Source: Pseudomonadota bacterium | GTDB taxonomy: Bacteria > Myxococcota > Myxococcia > Myxococcales > Myxococcaceae | Length of the DNA: 12,096 bases | Direction: 5' to 3' | NCBI GenBank assembly: GCA_023424585.1 | Contig: JAFADT010000574.1 | Coordinates: 1-12,096 of the forward strand | In this document: positions 6,712 to 12,096 of the stretch, piece by piece | How positions within the stretch are numbered: position 1 is the stretch's first letter | How the letters are laid out: each line of letters starts with the position of its first letter | Position numbers and translations under genes: made by a program | The notes under the pieces: generated by a model | Seen by the model: only the letters and a program-made list of their open reading frames with translations | Database searches by the model: none | Told to the model about the DNA's origin: nothing

Positions 6712-6889
6712 GATCGAGCCGCCGCGGCCGCCCGCGCCGGAGAAGGACCCACCACCGGGCGAGCCCCGGCGCCGGGAGCCCCCGCCGCCCCGGCAGGACC
6801 CCGAGGTGGAGCCGGGCATCCAGGATCCACCGGCGCATGATCCGAGCCGGCCGGGGCCGCCGGAGATCATCGCCAGTCCGCCCGCCTGA
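6641..6889 (+). CDS. Small, extremely proline-rich protein
   Basis: An 82-residue protein of unknown function that is 39% proline (32 of 82), with the remainder mostly Glu, Asp, Lys and Arg. It has no signal peptide, membrane segment or cysteine, and is surely disordered. Pro-Glu/Pro-Lys/Pro-Asp pairs dominate, and the C-terminus is PPEIIASPPA. Third codon positions are nearly all G or C from the ATG onward, which supports this as the real reading frame here. ATG 6641 follows GGAGG (6633-6637). The gene overlaps the last 71 bases of the OsmC-like gene in a different frame, so translation may be coupled. I recall short acidic proline-rich hypothetical proteins of this general style in other proteobacteria, but cannot name a family. 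A periplasm-spanning or binding-scaffold role would be speculation. Confidence 0.65.
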   Translation: MPTHPQTNPPAKPVKEPDPKPTPEIEPPRPPAPEKDPPPGEPRRREPPPPRQDPEVEPGIQDPPAHDPSRPGPPEIIASPPA

Positions 6890-7103
6890 GGGGCTCCGCG
6901 CCGCGCGGCGGGAGAGCGCCTGCCCGCGCGGCCTCGCGGCCTTCTCGCGGGGCCGCCCCCCCCGGCGCCTGGCTGCTTTCACCGCGAGGAGCGGATTTGG
7001 CGGCCTTCCCTGAACCTTCGTCCAATGACCGCGTTGGCTGGGGCCGCGCGACGATGCAACTCGATGCGAGGAATCGTAGAGTGAACCGCGCTCGGCGCGC
7101 GCC

Positions 7104-9236
7104 ATGCTCACGTCCTCCTTGACTCCCCTCCTCGTCCGAAGCTTCGCCGTCGCCGCCGCGTGCGCGGTGCTCCTGGGGCTGGTCGGGACCTGGAGCGAAG
7201 GCCAGCCCCCGGGCGTCCGCGTGGCCCTGCTGACGGCGAGCGCGTTCGCGCTGGCGGCGGTGGGCGCCGGGCTCGCGCTGCGGGCGCTGACACAGCGCGA
7301 GCGCGAGTGCGCCCGGCTGCGGGCCCAGGCGGATGATGCGCGGGCGCTGCGCGACGCGGTGATGGACATCACGCCGGTGGGCTTCGCGTTCTACGACCGC
7401 GACCTGCGCTACGTGCACGTCAGCGCCGCGCTCGCCGCGATGAACGGCCTGCCGGTGGAGGCGCACCTGGGCCGCCACGTGACGGAGGTGCTGCCCGCGC
7501 TGGGCACGGCGCTCGCGCCCCGGCTGGCCCGCGCGCTGGAGTCGGACGCGCCCCTCCAGGACCTGAGCCTCCAGGTGGAGACGCCCGCGGCGCCCGGCGA
7601 GACGCGCTTCTGGTTCGGCAGCTACTCGCGCGTGCGCGGCGCGGGCGGCGCGGTGCTGGGCGTCATCGCGTCCCTGTCGGAGGTCACCGAGCGGATGCGC
7701 ACGGAGGCCTCGCTCCAGGAGCACGAGGGCCGCCTGGACGTGCTCACCCGGTCGCTGCCGGACTACCTGTGGGGTGGGAAGCTGCGGGACGGCGGGTTGC
7801 GTGACTTCTACTGCACGCCCGTCGTGGAGCGCACCACCGGCTACCCGCCCAGCGCCTTCAGCGGCGCGGGTCCGGAGGGCGCGCCCTCGCCGCTGTGGGC
7901 GGAGATGATCCACCCGGAGGACCGGACGCGCTATCGCGAGTGCATCGAGTCGCTGGCGCTGGCCCCCAGCACGGAGGTGGAGATCGAGCACCGCATCATC
8001 TGCGCGGACGGGCGCGTGCGCTGGGTGCGCAGCCGCGCCGCGGCCTCCGGCCTGGACGACCGGGGGAGCGTGCACCTGGGCTGCGTCGTCACCGACATCA
8101 CCGACCGGCGCCTCGCGGACGACCTGCGCCAGCGGCTGAACGACAGCTTCCGCCGCTCCGCGACGGAGTGGCGCCGCACCTTCGACGCGGTGTCCTCGCC
8201 GCTGGTGGTGCTGAGCGCGGACGGCGTCATCTACCGGCTCAACGACGCGGCCCGCGCGCTCTTCGACGAAGCGGATCCCTCCGGGCAGCCGCTGTCCGTG
8301 ACGGCCGTGGGGGCGCCCTGGTCCAGCGCGGCGCCGCTGGTGGAGGAGCTGCGCGCGACGCACGGCAGCGCCAGCCGCCAGGTGCACGACGCGGCGTCCG
8401 GGCGGACCTGGGAGCTGTCCGCCGCCTGGATGGACGAGCAGGCCAGTCAGGATGCGCGCATCATCCTGGTGGCGGTGGAGGTCACCCGGCTGCTGGAGCT
8501 ACAGGCCCACGTGCGCCGGAGCGAGACGATGGCCGCGATGGGCGCCATCGTCGCGGGCGTGGCCCACGAGGTGCGCAATCCCCTCTTCTCCATCTCCGCC
8601 GTCGTGGACGCGATCGAGGCCACCCATGGCGCCCAGCCGGAGCTCAAGCCCTACCTGGACGTGCTGCGCGGCGAGGTGCGCCGCCTGACGCACCTCACCC
8701 AGGAGCTGTTCGAGTACGGCCGCCCCACCCGGGGCGAGTGGACGGATGGCGCGGTGGGCGCGGTGGTCGCCGACGCCCTGTCCGCCTGCGCGCTCACCAG
8801 CGACAAGGCCTCCGTGAAGCTCGAGCGCACGGTGCCGGAGGCGCTGCCGCCGGTGCGCATGGACGCGCGCCGCCTGTTCCATGTCTTCCGCAACGTGGTG
8901 GAGAACGCCGTGCAGCACTCCCCGCCGGGCACGACCGTCCACGTCACCGCGGAGCCCGTGGAGGAGGCGGGGCGCGCGTGGGTGCGCTGCACCGTCCATG
9001 ACGGAGGTGCCGGCTTCAAGAACGAGGACCTGCCCCATGTCTTCGAGCCCTTCTTCAGCAAGCGGCGGGGAGGGACCGGCCTGGGCCTGTCCATCGTCCA
9101 GCGCATCCTGGAGGAGCACCAGGGGCGCATCCGTCTGTCCAATCACCCCGAGGGAGGCGCGGAGGTGACCATCCTGCTGCCCGCCCTCTCCCCCGCCGGC
9201 AACACCGGCCCCACTTCGCAGTCACAGGTGTCATGA
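7104..9236 (+). CDS. Membrane sensor histidine kinase with three PAS-like domains
   Basis: A 710-residue sensor kinase that should autophosphorylate on His488 and pass phosphate to the regulator encoded next. Two hydrophobic helices (about 12-28 and 38-60) anchor a protein with a very short external loop, followed by a charged coiled coil (63-85). PAS-like domains follow at about 81-197, 207-336 (with IHPEDR and the ICADGRVRWVRSR region typical of PAS_3) and 357-463. The HisKA H-box AHEVRNP lies at 487-493. HATPase motifs are Asn601 (N box, VVENAVQHS), DGGAGF at 633-638 and GGTGLGLSIV at 656-665. No receiver domain is attached. With almost no periplasmic domain, sensing is probably cytoplasmic or within the membrane, via the PAS domains. 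ATG 7104 has no clear ribosome site; an in-frame TAG at 7077 limits upstream alternatives. The 214-base gap before it contains a run of eight C (6956-6963). Confidence 0.93.
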   Translation: MLTSSLTPLLVRSFAVAAACAVLLGLVGTWSEGQPPGVRVALLTASAFALAAVGAGLALRALTQRERECARLRAQADDARALRDAVMDITPVGFAFYDRDLRYVHVSAALAAMNGLPVEAHLGRHVTEVLPALGTALAPRLARALESDAPLQDLSLQVETPAAPGETRFWFGSYSRVRGAGGAVLGVIASLSEVTERMRTEASLQEHEGRLDVLTRSLPDYLWGGKLRDGGLRDFYCTPVVERTTGYPPSAFSGAGPEGAPSPLWAEMIHPEDRTRYRECIESLALAPSTEVEIEHRIICADGRVRWVRSRAAASGLDDRGSVHLGCVVTDITDRRLADDLRQRLNDSFRRSATEWRRTFDAVSSPLVVLSADGVIYRLNDAARALFDEADPSGQPLSVTAVGAPWSSAAPLVEELRATHGSASRQVHDAASGRTWELSAAWMDEQASQDARIILVAVEVTRLLELQAHVRRSETMAAMGAIVAGVAHEVRNPLFSISAVVDAIEATHGAQPELKPYLDVLRGEVRRLTHLTQELFEYGRPTRGEWTDGAVGAVVADALSACALTSDKASVKLERTVPEALPPVRMDARRLFHVFRNVVENAVQHSPPGTTVHVTAEPVEEAGRAWVRCTVHDGGAGFKNEDLPHVFEPFFSKRRGGTGLGLSIVQRILEEHQGRIRLSNHPEGGAEVTILLPALSPAGNTGPTSQSQVS

Positions 9237-10576
9237 CCCGCACCCGCATCCTCATCGTGGACGACGAGCCTGGCGTCCGTCTGGGCATGAAGGGCTACCT
9301 CACGCAGCACGGCTTCGACGTGGACGAGGCCACGAGCGTGGCCGAGGCCCAGGAGGGCTTCCGCGCGCACCGGCCCGACGTGGCGGTCATCGACTACCGC
9401 CTGCCGGACGGCACGGCGCTGGAGCTGCTGCCCCGGCTCAAGGAGCTGGACGCGGCGGTGCCCCTGGTGGTGCTGACCGGGCACGGCTCCATCGAGCTGG
9501 CGGTGCAGGCCGTGAAGGAAGGCGCCGAGCAGTTCCTCACCAAGCCGCTGGAGCTGTCGGTGCTGAAGGTCGTGCTGGAGCGGCTGGTGGCGCAGCGGCG
9601 CGAGCGGCAGCGGCTGTTGGCGGACCGCTCGCGCACGGCGCGCACGCAGGTGGAGCCGTTCCTGGGGCACAGCCCGGCCATCCGCGCGCTGCGCGACCAG
9701 GCGGAGCGCGTGCGCGACAGCGACAGCCCGGTGCTCGTCACCGGAGAGACGGGCAGCGGCAAGAGCGTGCTCGCGCGCTGGCTGCATGAAGGCGGTCCGC
9801 GCAAGGAGGCCCCGTTCGTGGACCTCAACTGCGCGGCGCTGTCGAAGGACCTGTTGGACTCGGAGCTGTTCGGCCATGAGAAGGGCGCGTTCACCAGCGC
9901 GGTGGCCGCGAAGCCGGGCCTGCTGGAGGTGGCGGACCGGGGCACGCTGTTCCTGGATGAGATCGGGGACATGGACGTGGCGGTCCAGCCCAAGCTGCTC
10001 AAGGTGCTGGAGGAGAAGCGCTTCCGGCGCCTGGGCGACGTGAAGGACCGGCGCGTGGACGTGCGGCTCGTGGCCGCCACGCACCAGGACCTACAGGTGG
10101 CCGCGCGAGAAAAGCGCTTCCGCAGCGACCTGTACTTCCGCATCAGCACGCTCATCCTCCACGTGCCGCCCCTGCGCGAGCGCGCCGAGGACGTGCTGGT
10201 GCTCGCGCGCCACTTCCTGGCGGAGATGGGCGCGCTGAGGGGCCGCGGACAGGTGGAGCTGGAGCCCGACGCCGAGCGCGCCCTCATGGCCTACAGCTGG
10301 CCGGGCAACATCCGCGAGCTGCGCAACGTGCTGGAGCGCGCCGTGCTGCTGTCCGGCGCGACGCGCCTGTCCCGCAGCGCCCTGCGCTTCGAGTCCCTCC
10401 TGCCCGCGGAGGAGCCGCTGGGCGACGACCTCACGCTGGAGGAGCTGGAGCACCGCCACATCGAGCGCGTGCTGGCGCGCGAGGGGGGCCACGTGGAGCG
10501 CGCGGCGACGAAGCTGGGCATCTCCCGCAGCTCGCTGTACGCGAAGATCAAAGGCTGGCAGCACAAGGGGAGCTGA
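9233..10576 (+). CDS. NtrC-family sigma-54-dependent response regulator with a GAFTSA loop
   Basis: A 447-residue transcriptional activator. The receiver domain (1-120) has acidic pocket Asp10/Asp11, phosphoacceptor Asp54, Thr82 and Lys104, all intact. The AAA+ domain (about 145-385) has Walker A GETGSGKS (171-178) and Walker B LFLDEIGD (Asp242-Glu243). It also has the SELFGHEKGAFT segment and the SWPGNIRELRNVLERAV signature. A Fis-type helix-turn-helix closes the protein (about 403-443, ERAATKLGISRSSLYAKIKGW). The sigma-54 contact loop reads GAFTSA (218-223) rather than the usual GAFTGA. Its ATG overlaps the kinase stop (ATGA, 9233-9236), so the two are translationally coupled and should be cognate partners. 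Targets are not evident: I found no good TGGCAC-N5-TTGC element in the intergenic regions of this window. Confidence 0.95.
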   Translation: MTRTRILIVDDEPGVRLGMKGYLTQHGFDVDEATSVAEAQEGFRAHRPDVAVIDYRLPDGTALELLPRLKELDAAVPLVVLTGHGSIELAVQAVKEGAEQFLTKPLELSVLKVVLERLVAQRRERQRLLADRSRTARTQVEPFLGHSPAIRALRDQAERVRDSDSPVLVTGETGSGKSVLARWLHEGGPRKEAPFVDLNCAALSKDLLDSELFGHEKGAFTSAVAAKPGLLEVADRGTLFLDEIGDMDVAVQPKLLKVLEEKRFRRLGDVKDRRVDVRLVAATHQDLQVAAREKRFRSDLYFRISTLILHVPPLRERAEDVLVLARHFLAEMGALRGRGQVELEPDAERALMAYSWPGNIRELRNVLERAVLLSGATRLSRSALRFESLLPAEEPLGDDLTLEELEHRHIERVLAREGGHVERAATKLGISRSSLYAKIKGWQHKGS

Positions 10577-10581
10577 CGGTC

Positions 10582-10598
10582 GCGGGCTCGCAGCCCGC
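10582..10598. terminator. Hairpin after the response regulator gene
   Basis: GCGGGCT (10582-10588) and AGCCCGC (10592-10598) form a perfect 7-bp stem with a CGC loop, beginning 6 bases after the stop at 10576. No T tract follows. The position between convergent genes supports a terminator for the two-component operon. Confidence 0.5.
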
Positions 10599-10686
10599 CC
10601 TTCGCGCCACTGGTTCCCCCTGACCGAACCACGGGAGCGAGAGCACGGCCCGGAGTCCAGCCCAGCCCCCGCGCGGCCCCATGACC

Positions 10687-10704
10687 CCGCCCGCGAGCAG
10701 GCGG
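10687..10704 (-). terminator. Short hairpin just after mtgA
   Basis: CCGCC (10687-10691) pairs with GGCGG (10700-10704) around an 8-base loop, starting 2 bases past the mtgA stop on the minus strand. It is only 5 bp and lacks a T tract, so it is a weak candidate. Confidence 0.25.
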
Positions 10705-10706
10705 AC

Positions 10707-11606
10707 TCAGCTCTCCGCGGGCGGCCCGTTGCGGGCCTCCGCCACGAAGCCGGGCGCGGGCGGCACGCCGAAGTAGCGCGAGAGCTCCGCCTGAGCCTCG
10801 CGGGCCTGCGTCGCGCTGATGCGCCCCTCGCGCTCCAGCCTCCCGATGATGACGCCAGCGCGGGTGCGCAGAGACTCGGGCCGCTGGGCCGGCAGCCAGC
10901 GGCGTGGGGCGGGCAGCATGCCCGCGAGCATCGCGCCCTGCGCCACGCTGAGCGCCCGCGCCGAGACGCCGAAGTGCTCGCGCGCCGCCGCCTCGATGCC
11001 GTAGACGCCCTCGCCCCACTCCACGACGTTCAGGTACAGCGCGAGGATGCGCTGCTTGGACAGGTGGGACTCCAGCTGGCGGGCGATCAGCAACTCCTTC
11101 CCCTTCCGCAGCAGGCTGCGGTCCGTGGAGAGGTAGAGGTTCTTCGCCAACTGCTGCGTGAGGGTGGAGGCGCCGCGCCCCAGGCGCGCCTCGCGCACCG
11201 ACTGCTCGAAGGCGTTCTCCACCTCGGTCCAGTCCACGCCCTCGTGTCGGTAGAAGCGCGCGTCCTCGGAGCTCAGCACGGCGTCCACGACATGGGGGGC
11301 CACCGCGTCGAGTGCTACCCAGGTCTGGCGCACGCGAGGCCTCTGGCCCGCTTCGAGCGCCTCCTCGGCTCGCTGCGCCATGAGCGCGGTGGTGCGCGGG
11401 TTCTGCGTCCGCAGCAGGCTCACGTCGGGCAGCCGCGCGAACGTCACGCCGAGCCAGACGGCGAGCAGCAGCCAGCCGCCGAGTGCCCAACGCCCCCAGC
11501 CGGGGCCGGCGCGCTTCCCCACGGCGCGCCGGGCGCCGGAGGAGAGCTGCTTCGTCTTCTGCGTCCGGACATGGGAGGCGCGCACGGAGGGAGGACGGGA
11601 GGCCAT
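10707..11606 (-). CDS. mtgA: Monofunctional biosynthetic peptidoglycan glycosyltransferase (GT51)
   Basis: A membrane-anchored enzyme that polymerises lipid II into glycan strands. The 299-residue protein has a basic cytoplasmic N-terminus, one membrane helix (about 41-57) and a GT51 domain. The GT51 motifs are SSEDARFYRHEG (112-123, catalytic Glu114), GASTLTQQLAKNLYL (145-159), RKGKELLIARQLE (167-179, second Glu171), KQRILALYLNVVEWGEGVYGIEAAA (184-208) and PRRWLPAQRP (234-243). No transpeptidase domain follows, and the end at a FGVPPAPGF-type tail is complete, so this is the single-function type. It is longer than typical MtgA (about 230-240) because of a 38-residue basic leader and a C-terminal extension. 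ATG 11606 is chosen although no strong ribosome site precedes it. A GTG four codons upstream is possible, and the frame stays open to 11819 without support. It converges on the two-component operon and is divergent from the lipoprotein. Confidence 0.92.
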   Translation of the reverse strand: MASRPPSVRASHVRTQKTKQLSSGARRAVGKRAGPGWGRWALGGWLLLAVWLGVTFARLPDVSLLRTQNPRTTALMAQRAEEALEAGQRPRVRQTWVALDAVAPHVVDAVLSSEDARFYRHEGVDWTEVENAFEQSVREARLGRGASTLTQQLAKNLYLSTDRSLLRKGKELLIARQLESHLSKQRILALYLNVVEWGEGVYGIEAAAREHFGVSARALSVAQGAMLAGMLPAPRRWLPAQRPESLRTRAGVIIGRLEREGRISATQAREAQAELSRYFGVPPAPGFVAEARNGPPAES

Positions 11607-11809
11607 CGGTGCACGCACATCTGCCCCGATCAGGCGCCTCTGTCCAGAAGACGGCCAGCGCACACCCCACCGGCCCACCCATGACGGCGGCGCGCTGACG
11701 CGCTGTTTTACAATGCAGCCCACGCTCCACCGCTCCACTGGAATCCGTGGCACCTGTTTCACGCACCGTGATGGACCGCGTATGGTTTGAGCCCCCTCAC
11801 GGAGGACAC
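11607..11809. promoter_or_regulatory. Divergent promoter region of mtgA and the lipoprotein gene
   Basis: A 203-base gap with an AT-rich island in otherwise GC-rich DNA: TTTTACAAT at 11706-11714, whose TACAAT resembles a -10 box on the plus strand. A second -10-like TATGGT lies at 11781-11786, closer to the lipoprotein start. Neither has a good -35 at 17-18 bases. A perfect sigma-54 '-24' TGGCAC occurs at 11748-11753, but the expected '-12' position reads TCAC instead of TTGC. Confidence 0.25.
11801..11805 (+). promoter_or_regulatory. Ribosome binding site of the lipoprotein gene
   Basis: GGAGG lies 4 bases before ATG 11810. It selects this start, which begins directly with a lipoprotein signal peptide, over the in-frame GTG at 11747. 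Confidence 0.75.
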
Positions 11810-12076
11810 ATGCGATCAATCATTCTCGGTGGTCTGTTGGCGACGGCGCTGATGGCAGCGGGCTGTGGCGGTCCCATGGTGGAGGAGGAGGCCGCGGAGC
11901 TGGCCACGCAGGAGGCGCCGCTGCCGGACTGCTCCAACGTGCCGAACGCGGACCTGCGCAGGTACTACAACGACGCCGCGCACTCCCAGCTGATCGGCGA
12001 GTTTGGCTGCTACTGCGGCGGGCTCTACAATTGGGGCGGCCGGTCGGTCTACTCGGAGTACATCCTGGAGTGCTGA
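11810..12076 (+). CDS. Small cysteine-containing lipoprotein, DUF6289-like
   Basis: An 88-residue precursor with a lipoprotein signal peptide: Arg2, a hydrophobic core (4-15) and lipobox-like MAAGC, with Cys19 as the likely lipidated residue. The mature part is about 70 residues. It opens with an acidic linker (VEEEAAELATQEAP), followed by a compact domain with RYYNDAAHSQLIGEFGCYCGG and a C-terminal Cys. Cysteines 41, 67, 69 and 88 could form two disulfides. The pattern of aromatic residue + Asp-Ala, 'IGE', CxCGG, 'WGG' and a terminal Cys resembles the short DUF6289-type secreted proteins that are common in myxobacteria; this family assignment is from memory and tentative. Function is unknown. 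The membrane retained cannot be told with certainty; residues +2/+3 are Gly-Gly. It is divergent from mtgA. Confidence 0.75.
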   Translation: MRSIILGGLLATALMAAGCGGPMVEEEAAELATQEAPLPDCSNVPNADLRRYYNDAAHSQLIGEFGCYCGGLYNWGGRSVYSEYILEC

Positions 12077-12096
12077 GCCGCTGACGTCGCAGGCGG

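Noticed and set aside
6956..6963. Run of eight C before the histidine kinase, as a phase-variation tract
   Set aside because: It is outside any coding region and far from the start. A run of this length is unremarkable in DNA of this GC content.
6867..8387. Minus-strand open frame of 506 codons opposite the histidine kinase
   Set aside because: The kinase frame carries full PAS, HisKA and HATPase signatures. The antisense product is low-complexity Arg/His/Gln/Ala.
11748..11765. Possible sigma-54 promoter (TGGCAC) before the lipoprotein gene
   Set aside because: The -24 half is perfect, but the required -12 GC dinucleotide is missing at the correct spacing (TCAC instead of TTGC).

Overview
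The window is a dense stretch of very GC-rich chromosome, about 70% G+C by eye with third codon positions almost all G or C. Gene content points to a myxobacterium of the Myxococcus/Corallococcus type: a PAS-rich sensor kinase paired with a sigma-54 activator, a DUF6289-like lipoprotein and several stress-type enzymes. This placement is an inference; no rRNA or marker gene is present to fix it. I see no mobile element, phage gene, CRISPR array, tRNA or rRNA.

Layout, left to right. A SUV3-type superfamily 2 helicase lies on the minus strand and runs off the left edge (start at 2273). Divergent from it is a small four-helix ferritin-like protein (2514-2975, plus). This converges, across a GC-rich hairpin, on a run of three minus-strand genes: a membrane fatty acid desaturase (3036-4043), a PPK2-family polyphosphate:nucleotide phosphotransferase (4193-5020) and a SRPBCC/START-like protein (5198-5677). 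A 401-base divergent intergenic region follows, holding two ATGCC/GGCAT dyads. It leads into an OsmC-like protein (6079-6711, plus) whose tail overlaps a small, extremely proline-rich protein (6641-6889). Next is a two-component operon: a membrane hybrid-free histidine kinase with three PAS-like domains (7104-9236) and, joined by an ATGA overlap, an NtrC-type response regulator (9233-10576). A monofunctional peptidoglycan glycosyltransferase (10707-11606, minus) converges on that operon. The window ends with a small secreted DUF6289-like lipoprotein (11810-12076, plus).

The only genes that clearly work together are the kinase and regulator: signal sensing by the kinase, phosphotransfer to the regulator's Asp54, then sigma-54 promoter activation elsewhere. 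The desaturase (membrane fluidity), PPK2 (nucleotide/polyphosphate balance), ferritin-like protein and OsmC-like protein are all plausible stress or housekeeping functions, but nothing here proves co-regulation. I did not find a convincing new multi-gene system. The points most worth a second look are the out-of-frame osmC-like/proline-rich overlap, the GAFTSA variant in the sigma-54 activator, the missing first cysteine in the OsmC-like protein, and several palindromes in intergenic DNA.
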